DNA from: Chytridium lagenaria
Taxonomy: Eukaryota > Chytridiomycota > Chytridiomycetes > Chytridiales > Chytridiaceae
DNA length: 64,000 nt
Direction: 5' to 3'
Assembly (NCBI GenBank): GCA_025449115.1
Contig: JAHLKC010000119.1
Span: forward strand, 62,001 to 126,000
A model generated the notes under the pieces. It had not been told where the DNA came from. It made no database searches and saw only the letters and a list, made by a program, of their open reading frames with translations. Positions within the stretch are counted from its first letter, which is position 1; every line of letters starts with the position of its first letter. A program made the translations under genes and the position numbers. This document shows, one piece after another, positions 43,254-53,612 of this stretch.

Positions 43254-45843
43254 TTAAAGCTTGGCCTTGGGAGGAGGGATCGTTGCCTCAAACACAACCT
43301 TCATTTCCCTCAAAGCCTCAAGGAAGAAGTGCTTGAGCGTATCATTACGGAGGTTAAGGGAGACAAGGTTGAACTGCAAAGCATTGTCTTTGACCATGTA
43401 CGCGATACCGTAACCATCGGGAACAACTAAATAAAAGTTAGTCCAGGAACGCGCAGGTCCACAAAGTTGTTTAAAGATTTTACCTTCACCCCAGCCGTAG
43501 CCGTTGTAGTGCTCGGACGTGATTTGGGAAGTAGAGAGCTGCCAGTGACAGGATTTGGAGAAAGTGGGGTCAGTGAAGATGGCAGGCTTCTGTTCATTAG
43601 GTTTCATGACAAGGCGGAGACCTAGTTTTGAGGTAAGTTAAAAACAACATATCTCACTTTAATGAGTCCTTACCAAGCAAATGCCTGTCAACACCGCGTC
43701 CCTCCACAGCCCTCGCCATGTACCTCGACTGAGCAGCAATAGCCTTCCTACCGAGTTCACCCTTCACTTGAGCCTACAATTTGTGGTATCAAATGATGAA
43801 CGAAAGGAATGAAAAGATGTAGCGATTTAAAACTTACAGAAACGGTGGGATCCTCCATAGCCTTAACCCAGGCGACCGATTCCTCGCAAACAGTCCGGCA
43901 AGTCTCTGTACGTCCATAGCCAAACTATAAAAGGGGTATCAATATCAATATTAAGTCCTCATACAATAACTCTTCAATGTAATTATTACCTTGCGGGTCT
44001 GAGCAGATTCGTAGGTAGCAACAACCTTTCCATACATCTTAAAGTACGCAAGCTGAATAGCCATTTGAGCAAAAGCATCCGGGGAAACTTGGAACTTCTT
44101 AATGAGGTTCTTCCCGTACCCCTCCCACACAACAGCCTTAAGATCATGACGAGCAATAAGGTCATCAAACTTCTTCTCAGCCTTTCCAACAGCAGACACC
44201 AAGTCGGAATCGAGCTTGAATTCAAGCTTTTTAGGGGCAGGGAGGTTGGCGTCAATGGAAGCGGTTCCGTGGTCGATTTCGTCCTTGGCAAGCCTTTTAC
44301 CCGTTAAACGATGAACGCGGCAGATCGCAAGAAAGTAGACTAAACTCACTTGGTCAAAACCCAGTCGCAGAGGCGGGAAGTAGGAGTGGCATCCATCATG
44401 CTGTGCTCGCCGTTGAATCCTGCCTTTCCGTTTTCAAAGACAATAAATTGAAGCGATTTGTCAAAGAACCTATTCCGACCATCCCATGCCAGCAAGAACG
44501 GCTGAGCTATTTAAAGGGTCAGGATGGAGTTTTATTTTTTGTAGACTTTACCTCATCAATCGTGACAGGGGAAGTGTTGTCAAGGCAGAGAACGAAGACA
44601 CCAGTCTCGATAGCGTCAAGGCTTTGCTTGTTAACGGGGGAGGCAGCAATGAGTTGTTCGCGAAGCTGAAATAAAAAGTTGGCATACAAAACGTCTAAAC
44701 AAGTAAAACAAAAATGCGAACCTTGGTCCAGGTATCCCTGTCCTCCGTAGTCAAAGCACCGACGGCGACGTCAGTCTTATCACCAGCCAATGTGTAAATC
44801 TTCTTCAACTGACTCTCAATCTCAGCGGTCGACAATTGACGTCCGTTGGAGTGAACAAGATCGAAGGAGAAGAATTGGTTATTCCTAAGCACGATGAGGT
44901 GGTTGTTCTTGTAAGGGTCTGAGGTCCTAGTGACGTCTTCCGGGATTTTGGGAACACGAGTGGAGTTGAAGAGGAACCTTTATAGAAAGTTTCAGCATGA
45001 CTTCTTGGGAAAAGTGATGGGTACCTGTACTGGTGAGAGCAAAGAGGGGAGTTTTTGGCGTATTCAGGCTCGAGCTCTTCACTATATTCGGAAGACCAGT
45101 GTTAACATTTCAATAGGACAGACAATTTTAGGAAAATAACAAAAAGCGTACGTCACAACCGTTCTGCGGAAAGCAAGAGCACCGGTGATAAGGGTAGCAG
45201 CGCGAGCGGCAGGCTTGTGGAGAAGTTTTTTGTCGTCGTTGAAGGCTTGAATACCATTAATTTTCCCTATTCATCCAAAAAAGTACTCACTGAAGAAGTA
45301 GTTGACGTTGATCTAATACCAAGATAATATAGACTCTTTCAAGGATTTGTACATAAACGAAAAAAAAAGAAGAAGGCGGAACAGTCGACATACCACAACG
45401 GGGTCACGGTAGGCCATGTACGCATCTACAGAAGGTCATAAGTCCAATTTCCAAAAAAATCCCGCGTATCCTTACATGAATTCCACCAGTCGATAAGCCA
45501 GCTGGACTTGGTGGACGCATCATGAGCAAGGAGCCGACGTTGAAGCTCCTCACCCATCCCTCCCGACTTTTTGAAATCCTCAACCGCGCGCTTGGTCACC
45601 TCAAATTCCGTTGCGCTGATCAATGGCTTCACGGATTGGAGATAGAGTGAAAGGGTTTCTTCCAAGGTGGGGACGGGGAGCTGGAAAGGCGATCGTTAGC
45701 GTTATAGATGACGGTGAAATGTTTGGAGCTGATCGTGCAAAACGGGGAACGGGACCGCACCTTGGGAAGGTTATTTGGAACTGGTAGAGGGTCGCTTTAG
45801 GGGCCATGGCGGAGGTAGCGTTGAATCTCAAAGAATGCTTCAA
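43254..45843 (-). CDS. CAT2: Carnitine O-acetyltransferase
   Basis: Transfers acetyl groups between CoA and carnitine so that acetyl units can leave or enter peroxisomes and mitochondria. Family marks in order are LPKLPVPTLEETLSLYLQSV, SSWLIDWWNS, AYMAYRDPVV, VNYFF, KPAARAATLI, FFSFDLVHSNG, LDNTSPVTIDE, the catalytic-His segment NGEHSMMDATPTSRLCDWVL (about 44340-44410), EIDHGTAS, YGKNLIKKFQVSPDAF, YGRTETCR and SEHYNGYGWGEG. The protein ends in AKL (stop 43254-43256), a peroxisomal PTS1. The N-terminus MKHSLRFNATSA has a mitochondrial-presequence look, with a second Met at residue 13 (MAPKATLYQF). Yeast Cat2 uses alternative starts plus a C-terminal AKL for dual targeting, so this start pair is suggestive. 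About nine introns are present, and one A appears to be missing near 45775. Confidence 0.9.
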
Positions 45844-46780
45844 AATCTGTTTGATGATAATTTAAGGTAAGCTGTCATGCGTGTCGCATCAATAAAAGAA
45901 CAGGGCGATGAGCTGCCATAGCGCAGTACAGCAGAGAGGCCCTCGATGACCCTTCGCCTTCACTCGCACCGCGGCCACAACATCCAACATTTGTGATAGG
46001 ACGGGGCTGGTCCAGGGATACCGACCTGTGGTTGTTGAGCAAGGGCAACCCGGGCAGCCGAATAAACATTGAAGAAAAAAATGGAAAAGCCGAAGTTTCC
46101 TTGCACGAGGTGAAAAATTAGATTTGAGAAATTTGATGTCCTTCGGGATGTTCGGGTTTTCTGTTGGCAATTGCCGAAACATACCGTAAACACGGCACGA
46201 GTGTCGGTAGATTATCCGAAGAACGTCATGATCCCGATACCTCTAGCGTAAGAATCTCATATCTGCAAGGCAGGCAACGGTACAGGAGCCAGCGAGGGAT
46301 CATCATTTCAAAATCAGTAATCCTATATGGAGATTGACTGCCATGAGAGCCAACTGACCATGGAGAATGATGGATCAGCGACGTCAGCTGTTTGACCATA
46401 ACATCATTAATGGTTGCTGGGCTTGGACCATGAAGTACCTACGCGTGCAAGATACATGGATTTCAAGCTTCTGTCATTGCTCTTCATTGCTGTAACTGAG
46501 TGAATATGGAGAAAAAGGTGATGGGCCATATACATCAAGTTATCCGCTGAATCAAGTCGATCGATGTTCATATTTGTGAGTCGTCGAAGTCGATAGTAAG
46601 TTATCTTGGAAAGTAATTTTTGACTCCAGTTTGCATCTTCTCTTTACTAGCAGCTGATGCAGAGGGAACAAAAGATACGCATTGGCATTCTCATGAATGA
46701 CCACGTCGTATATATATATATTCACATTAACGCCATCGAAAGCGATCCATAAAAAAAGACACCGTAAATTGAGAAAATAA
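45844..46780. other. Intergenic region
   Basis: Upstream of the carnitine acetyltransferase start and downstream of the next minus-strand gene. Short open frames at 45875-46193 overlap each other in several frames and show no domain. A TATATATATA run lies at about 46710. No gene is called. Confidence 0.5.
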
Positions 46781-48488
46781 TTAAAAGAAAGACTGTTGAT
46801 GAAAACGCGTAGGTTTAGTGTAGTTGGACATCTCAATGTGTGCCATATACTTTTGACGACCCTCGTTCTGGAACATCGAAAACAGGGCTCATCAAAAGTT
46901 CTTCGACAGAAATCATTTCGCTGAGAACGGTTTGTTAACTGATTATATCGCTCAAACATTGGAGAATGCATGCAAGGAATAGATATAAATAAAACACCAG
47001 AAAAAGGGCAATAATTTACTCACATTGGACGATCTAGATCCACATTGCTGTAATTAAAATGATCGTTTTCCCGGTTTCTAAGGACAAGTAATGGTTCAAC
47101 AGGGCACTTCTAAGTTGAAAAGACTTACGATATTATTTTTGGCGCATCCGCCCATCGTTGAACGCGAAATGTGGCTTTTGGGGATGGCCTACACAAAGAC
47201 ATATATACATATATTAATAAAGAAAACGAACATACAAAACGAAGAAACACGTGTTTAAGCTTTAAAACTTACCCGTCGTCGTCTGGCTCCGGAGTTACCA
47301 GCCCAAACGCTTTCCCTTTGTGAGATACGTTGTCGATGTAGCTAGCATCATTCGTATATGACCAATTAGGATGATGATATGGTGAAAGACGGCTAGTGCG
47401 GGGATATAATTAGTTAATGTAATATGAGAAAAAACAAATATAATTATACCTTTCGGGAGCAAAGGGACTAGTCGGATAAGAACTTGGGTATGATCCATGA
47501 TCCATCGGTATCCAAGAATCAGGTCTTTCGGATGCTGCTGTTGTGAGATCCCAGTTCCTGTTTCGCGCAGTAATTGTTTAATCGACTATAATTAATAGAT
47601 ATTGGTACATACTGTTGTCTCGGTGAGAACATCTGCTCATCAACCAAAGTCTCCTCATAGGCCATCAGGTCTTGTTCCATTCCATTCCGAGGACTAGTCT
47701 CTTCATCTCTCAAAATCTCTAACAACAGACTCCTCTGTTCGATAGGTACAGTTTTAACCTCCGCAACCCTCGGATTAATATCAATCCGCCTTACTGGTTC
47801 TAGTGCTGGTGACGACGATAGTGATGAAGAGGGTAGGCTAACGCTTCGTGATGGCTTGGAGATAATCTTGAACCGTCCAGTTGAAGAGACGGTCCCGGCA
47901 TTTGTTGGTGCACGATATGCGGACACATTGGAAAGGTGGATGACAGGGCTTCGGAATGTTTGATGAAGGTAAGTTCAGGATCTACTTCTGAGTAGATGGT
48001 ATCTTGAATGATGGACGATGAATGCGTTTTGCTGGTGGTGCGAGTGTTCGGGAGCGGCGGTTGCTCCAGTCGGTCATAATGATCTGCGACTTCTTTAGCT
48101 CGGTTCCAAAAATATAATTTCCGAGCCTCTGTTGTTCGAGCACCTGACTCCGACGGCTGAAGCGAGGCTTTGGAGACGATGCGGGGGAGAGAAGATGAGT
48201 TTGTGGTTCTGGTTTGGAATTTTGAGACTTTGGGGACGAAGGGAAGGCTGAAGGCGGTGTGCTGCTGAAGAGGTGGGTTCGAGTTATTGTTTCCCTTGCG
48301 GGTGCATCTCGATGCCATAAGCTTGAATCCTCATTATCATCTGGGGAATTCGGTTCATTGCGGGACGATTGAACGTCAGGGCCCTCATGGTTTGCATGGC
48401 TTGCATGGATTCGAGGTGAGAGTGAGAGTTTCCTTGATGCTACCTCTCCGATATCGGGAACTTGAAGGCTTGAAGTGCGCTGAGACAC
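46781..48488 (-). CDS. Disordered Ser/Pro-rich protein of unknown function
   Basis: Not recognised. The proposed start at 48488 gives MSQRTSSLQVPDIGEVASRK, followed by a Ser/Pro/Arg-rich disordered region. Better ordered segments follow: EARKLYFWNRAKEVADHYDR, RAPTNAGTVSSTGRFKIIS, EPVRRIDINPRVAEVKTVPI and QRSLLLEILRDEETSPRNG. Small exons then encode WIPMDHGSYPSSYPTSPFAP and FGLVTPEPDDD, and a final exon ends MAHIEMSNYTKPTRFHQQ before the stop at 46781. A frame change of one T near 47955 and another around 48250 are needed. The exon joins at 46.8-47.3 kb are guesses based on GTAAGT/GTGAGT donors. Confidence 0.4.
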
Positions 48489-49190
48489 ATAAATGACTTT
48501 TTCATCCCTGCTGGAGATTGAGAGTTAGAAGTCTAAGCATCTGCCTTCTTTCATGGAGATATCCAACAACACCACACAACTTTTGACCCCATCAAACAAC
48601 CACCATCATCATGCATCCCCCAATCCTTCCACACAACGCTAGCAAGGTACATTCACTCACCTTTGCGACTGCATGTCCTCCACCGCTGATGAGCGACGCA
48701 AAGGAAGTTGGACTCGTCCTCCGTCGTAGTTTGCTCCTTACTAATAATAAATAATCGGTAATACACAAAGATCCCTTGATTGTCACGTCACGTTGCCTGG
48801 CCATCCACCGAAAAGACGAGATTTCATTTTTTGAGCCACCCCAAAAGAAATCCGTGAAATGGAAAGCGCAGTCGTGCAATGGGGCGTCGGTCGTCAATAA
48901 CTTTTGCGTAGTGTCAATGCTTGCAACCATTACGTTTATTGTAGGTATGCTTTAGTTAGCTGCAAGCAACTTTCCTTTCCTTTCACCCTACAGGATGCGT
49001 CAAAACAAAAAGAAAAAATACGCGGCAATGACTTTGATTACGTTAGAAGACTCCATAGCTAAGTATATTTGTTAAATTAAGGAAAATTATGATCTTCAAC
49101 AACATAATGTTTTACGGTTCGCACACAATAAACGGAAGAGGAAAAAAAGACAACCAAAAAATGTAACCACGGCCGCGAGGTGAAATATTT
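48489..49190. other. Intergenic region
   Basis: Lies between the start of the disordered-protein gene and the stop of the Tubby-like gene, both on the minus strand. A 112-codon minus-strand frame at 48592-48930 shows no conserved motif and may be chance or a 5' exon. Confidence 0.4.
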
Positions 49191-51150
49191 TCACGCACTA
49201 TCGTAAGCATCGAAAGTTGTGACAGCAATTGCAAAAGCCTCCATAGGCGTCATGGGATACCTCACATCCATCGTGAAGTAATCCGGACCACATCTCCCAA
49301 ACTGCAATACAATGTACGTATCTAAAAACAGAGTGTAAGAAAACAAATTACATTGACTGGTTTGTACCATTTTTCCCGATAATGAGCTGAAAGTTCTTGA
49401 TCGAGGGTTGGGTCACCCGACCCCAAAATTAAGGCAATGACTTTGAGTGGTCTCGTTCCAGCGAGGGGTTTGTTTTGGAGGAATAGGAGTTTGTCGAGGT
49501 TTTGGCTCTGACGTCGGCCGCGATGTCGGTTGTAAGATTATCCTTTTCGAAACGTCAGTATTAAGTAAAAGAATAGGTGCGTTTACCATATTTTCGGAAA
49601 TGTTGAGGGATGGGATCGCAACCTCCATTTCACGAGGAAGAACGGTTTTGCTCTAAAACATATAAAAGGGTGTTAATCAATATTTCGTCTTTGAATACAA
49701 TGCATTCCAACTCACGTAAGTCACGCACGCCAGTTCCTTCAAACCCTTATCCTTGGAATTCTTGTTATAGTTCCTCGCATCAAATAAGATGAAATTTGTT
49801 CTTTGGAAATTAGCCCTAGATAAAAGTATGGTTAAGCCCATTTACTTGATTAAACATGAGTGCAAAACAAACCTGAGCTTTGCAACGTAATGTGTGGAAT
49901 CTTTGGATAAATCTTCTTGACTTGTGGAAATCACGTAATTCACACTCTTGCTCTTCTTCCTCTTCCTAGCTGCAAGGAGAAATTTGTCGTCCGCTTCATT
50001 GTATAGGAAGAAGGAGGGATGGGCTTTATCCAAAAGATTCTTCTTACGGTACAACTTGCATCGAAGTATGGAATCCAGAGGAACACGGCTGCAAGAAATT
50101 TCGCGACATCAGTGGACAACATTTCTGGGATATCACTCACAGAAAAACTTGCGGATTCATCAAGTCCACGGGTTTCAAATCTTTTTGGACGGCAAAAGGC
50201 AACACATCGCGGTTACTTTTCACAAGTCCACCTTTGTCTTTCCCTTCGTCCTCGTCCGATATAACTGCTACAACCGTTTCCGCGGATGCCCCAACATCCT
50301 CACTCTCCTTTGACGTACTTCGTGGCCTTGGAGAAGTTACATCCATCTCTTTGATGCCTGAAATAGGTGACGCTGAAGCCGACGGCGATGCGACGGATGG
50401 GCGTTGATCCATTGAGGAAGTCATGTCAGGTAGATCCTCAGGCTCATCCAAAAATGCCCCCTTCGGGACGGGTTTCCCAAACACACGAACGGACGGCGGC
50501 GGTTCGTTTCCGTGTTTCGCTACAGAATCCCGGTCTACATCAGAGTCGTCAGAGTCATTTGGATCGTAGGGTTTGGCGAAGGCAGAAAGGTCGATTTTTT
50601 TGGGGGGCTTGGAATGCGAGGTCGACGGAGGAAGGGGGGTTGAAAACTTTCACGGTGGTGGGTTTGGAGGGGGTGACGACAGATGGTGTGGTAAGTAAAT
50701 GAGTTGGTAGTAGTAATTGGGGAAGTGGTTGAGGCTGAGGAGGAGAGGAAGTTATTTTGAAGGGGACGGACGAGATAGGAGTTGAATTGCGGTCGGCGAG
50801 GAGACTGCGGTGATTAATGAATTCTTGAAACTCATTCTTTCCAAAGTCAGTGGTCATGAAGGGCTCGACAGTGCTTGAAGTGGTGTTGTCGTAAGAGTAA
50901 ATGGCATTTCCAAAACTAAATGGTTTGGCTGTGCAGTCAATTAAAAATGTTAGTTTTTCAAAAAGATAAGAAGACGGATCTGATAGCATTAAAACTTACC
51001 TGTGTTAGCTTCAGCAGCCCTTTGGCTTCTTTCTTCCTCCTGCTTTCTCATCTGAACTGCTTTCAGCGCCTCATCGGTAGGTATTGGCCCGGCTGCAATA
51101 GTCGACTTTCTTAGCTTAAAGTTTTCCGGCAATCCAGCGGCAGTACCCAT
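49191..51150 (-). CDS. Tubby-like protein
   Basis: The C-terminal half carries successive Tubby-domain marks: KLYRKKNLLD, HPSFFLYNEADDKFLLAARK, RKRKKSKSVNYVIS, DSTHYVAKLR, NFILFDARNYNKNSKD, GLKELACVTY, PREMEVAIPSLN, PRWNETTQSHCLNF, GRVTQPSIKNFQL, YIVLQFGRCGPDYFTMDVRY and PMEAFAIAVTTFDAYDSA, with a stop at 49191. The start at 51150 (MGTAAGLPENFKLRKSTIAA) follows an in-frame stop. The N-terminus has a charged helix (EALKAVQMRKQEEERSQRAA) and then long disordered Ser/Thr/Pro regions. Tubby/TULP proteins bind phosphoinositides through this domain and, via an N-terminal helix, carry membrane cargo into cilia with IFT-A; whether the helix here does so is inference. One T or G appears to be missing at 49421-49428. 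Several short introns are present, and the middle (50.5-50.7 kb) has unclear joins. Confidence 0.85.
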
Positions 51151-51680
51151 GGCCTACTCTTCTCTGCAGCCTCAGCACCATGACCATCATTGCCGCCTCC
51201 AATGGAGGTTCTCAGTGTTGATGTAGACTCATATAGAGCTTCTTTGGAAAGGTAGTTTGCCTTGACTGTTGGAACCGACGACGGGATGGTTGGCGGGACG
51301 ATCTTTGAGGTGACATTTAACTCGGTGCCATCAAGGATATCATGATGCTGGTCAACCTGTTCTTTTATCTCTTTTCGCTGTCGCCCTTTTCCGGCGTCGA
51401 CGTCTTTCCTCCGCGGTGTGGTCTCCGCAACTGGTTCATGCTTCTTCTTGGTAGACACTGGAACATCACGGCCCTCAACTACGGCCTTGAGTTTTGCGTA
51501 GGATTTGTAGCGTCGTGCTATTAGGAATAAGTGTAAGGATTTGGACAGAAAGCGAGCATGCATACCAATGTCCTTATCAGCGGCGATGTCCTTTTTGTCA
51601 GGCTTCCTCCCCTCCCTTGATAGAAACGAATGCTCCCATTCTTTCAGCTCCTTCTTGATGGTCTTGAGCTCTGATTGCAT
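51111..51680 (-). CDS. SLD2: Sld2-like DNA replication protein
   Basis: The start at 51680 gives MQSELKTIKKELKEWEHSFL followed by EGRKPDKKDIAADKDI. A 48-nt intron (51518-51565, donor GTATGC, acceptor AATAG) joins this to ARRYKSYAKLKAVVEG. This is the conserved N-terminal signature of Sld2/Drc1, shared with the N-terminus of RecQ4, which helps load GINS at origins in a CDK-dependent way. The spliced frame is exactly 174 codons. The rest is Lys/Glu- and Ser/Thr-rich, with TTPRRK and SRPW. At about 173 residues it is much shorter than yeast Sld2 (about 450). Its stop at 51111-51113 lies inside the first exon of the Tubby-like gene, in another frame on the same strand. It may be truncated by an indel, or the frame may extend upstream through an intron to about 51881. 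Confidence 0.7.
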   Translation of the reverse strand: MQSELKTIKKELKEWEHSFLSREGRKPDKKDIAADKDIGMHARFLSKSLHLFLIARRYKSYAKLKAVVEGRDVPVSTKKKHEPVAETTPRRKDVDAGKGRQRKEIKEQVDQHHDILDGTELNVTSKIVPPTIPSSVPTVKANYLSKEALYESTSTLRTSIGGGNDGHGAEAAEKSRPWVLPLDCRKTLS

Positions 51681-52325
51681 CGTCACAAATCCCAGTGTCT
51701 GTTGTATACTTCGTATGTCGTTTGGCAGCTGTCGGTGTTTTTTGCGGGAGGATGTTGTGGCCTTGATCGCTGTGACAATTTGAAGTGAACTTTTGACAAT
51801 TTGAATCAACCCACAAATTTGATGAGATTTTATATTCTGGCTTTTTCGGTGAAGCATTTTGACAAAATTCGACGATATCACTGTGTGACGGATTTTGGAC
51901 CTGATAGACTAATAACTATTGGTTAATACAAGATTTCATATTTCGTCAAAAATATTTCTGTTGTTTGGAGATTTCTTTGAAATCTAGAATGGACAAACTC
52001 ATGCCATCAAACGACGGTGACACTCAAGAAGTAAAGGAGAATAAAGATAAACAAATGAATGGCAATGGGCCATTCCATAAGAAGTTTTCATGAATCTCAC
52101 CATCATCGAGTGATGGTCGATCTACGCTTTCATCAACAGATCAATACGCGCAGGACAAAGTTTCGGGCTTCAACGAATATGGCAAGTCCTTCCGGAACGG
52201 ATACCTCAGCTTCACATGGATATGATTTGCGGATCCCAAAGGCGTTTGGCAAATTTTATGCTGACGGGAGCAGAGAGAAGGAAGAGTGGGTCGGGGCTTA
52301 ACCTCAAAGCAGCACCAGCCTAGGA
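51681..52325. promoter_or_regulatory. Shared upstream region of two divergent genes
   Basis: The Sld2-like gene reads left and the next gene reads right from this 645-bp interval, so it must hold both promoters. The left part (51681-51881) is open in the Sld2 frame and may contain 5' coding sequence. No specific transcription-factor site can be defended. Confidence 0.35.
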
Positions 52326-53150
52326 ATGGACGCTATTGTATCGTCTACCGTCAACGTAATCCAGCCAGAAATAACCAGAGCGTACAGCAGCCGCTTACTG
52401 CTTCGCCTACATCCACTCTCCGACTGCTGCTACATCATGGACAACATTCATTGCGGGGCATGCCTTTATCGCGATTACCTCAGCGCCGAAGAGTTCTGAC
52501 CCGACTCCCGCGGGATTATTTCATTCTTCTTGCCGTAGACGACTCTGGCAAATTCACTGGAATTCAAGATTTCTCCTTTTCAACAGAAGAAGGTGGTGGT
52601 GGAGTTGACGCTGCCCCATGGTCTAGAGAATCTGATGAATCCACTGCCACAGACTTTCTGACAGGTACCTCGATACCAGCCCCACTTCTCCTCCTTAGTC
52701 CTCCCACATGTTCGATATCCTCCCTATTCCACAAATCCGAACGACCTCCTTCCGAATTCGAAAGTCTCCAATACAACGTCGGTCTCCACGCTATCCTTTC
52801 TTTCCCGTGTGGCCTCACCATACTCAACTTCAGGGATACGTTAAAACGTCTTGTGACAAATCGCTCAGTGCGAAGACACTGTAGGTGACACCACCACGCA
52901 ACTCCGCGCTCTTCACTGGCGGTTGGATACTGCGATGCGTGAACGTGAAGCTGTTTTGCACGGCGAAAATCAGCGGCGGCGCTGATTTCGGCGCAGAGGA
53001 GTGGGGCGGGTGGAGACTTTGGGAAATGCGACGATGAAGGCAAGGTATGGGGTTGCGGTGCTAGAGAGTCGTGTGGAGGAGGCCGAGGAGAGCTGTGGGG
53101 CATTCTTGGAGAGGAAGAGGATGGCGGAGGTGACGCTTTTAGGGAAGTAA
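52326..53150 (+). CDS. Protein of unknown function
   Basis: Not recognised. ATG at 52326 gives MDAIVSSTVNVIQPEITRAY, LLLRLHPLSDCCYI and MDNIHCGACLYRDYLSAEEF. A stop at 52497 is bypassed if one C is restored at 52496, leading to LTRLPRDYFILLAVDDSGKF, an acidic stretch, PSEFESLQYNVGLHAILSF, LTILNFRDTLKRLVTNRS and, after another frame change near 52880, TTQLRALHWRLDTAMRERE and a coiled-coil-like C-terminus (VAVLESRVEEAEE) ending at 53148-53150. A TGA near 52990 lies in this last frame, so the true end may be earlier. It diverges from the Sld2-like gene. Cys pairs near the start (HCGAC) could bind metal, but one pair is weak evidence. Confidence 0.4.
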
Positions 53151-53454
53151 TGGTTTCGTAGGTTTAATCATATTTGTAGAATATCCTCTTTATTATAATA
53201 TGCATATCTATTGTTATGATAAAGCCATTGGTTTTTTTATAAAAGGTTACGTTTTGATGAAGTTATCCGTAACCCGGTTTTCAATTCATTTATTAGAATT
53301 CTTGATGTTGATTGCTGAACATTCATTGAAGTCTTGGTATTGCAACATAGCTTATGTTGGTTTAAAGCTGTTGTTGTGCTTTTGACTTTGTTTGATGAAA
53401 ACCATTTTACCGCCGGACTTAACAGTTTCACATCGCTGGAATGCACCTGCTTCT

Positions 53455-53612
53455 CCGACATGGTTGAGTTGGCATCCCAACTTGGGCACGCCGACATTGT
53501 CGCATTCCTCCACGAAAACCGTCCAGAAGGATTTACTGTCGACGCCAATATGAACTTTGCCGCATGTAACAGTCACCTCTCCGTCATCAATCTTAGAAAG
53601 GAAAAACATAAT
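53455..53612 (+). pseudogene. Ankyrin-repeat gene remnant
   Basis: A short frame reads ELASQLGHADIVAFLHENRP, EGFTVDA, NMNFAACNSHLSVI. This matches ankyrin helix pairs of the type common in large chytrid and oomycete families (WAxxxGHxxIVxFLHENRxEG). Only about one and a half repeats remain, with a three-base insertion or shift between the two and no start or downstream repeats, so it is called a fragment. Confidence 0.65.

Noticed and set aside
45875..46193. Overlapping minus-strand frames upstream of the carnitine acetyltransferase gene
   Set aside because: Three frames overlap the same bases with no protein-like signature; chance openness.
53237..53609. Two minus-strand frames of 85-103 codons
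   Set aside because: They are antisense to the ankyrin remnant, whose plus-strand reading has a recognisable family pattern.
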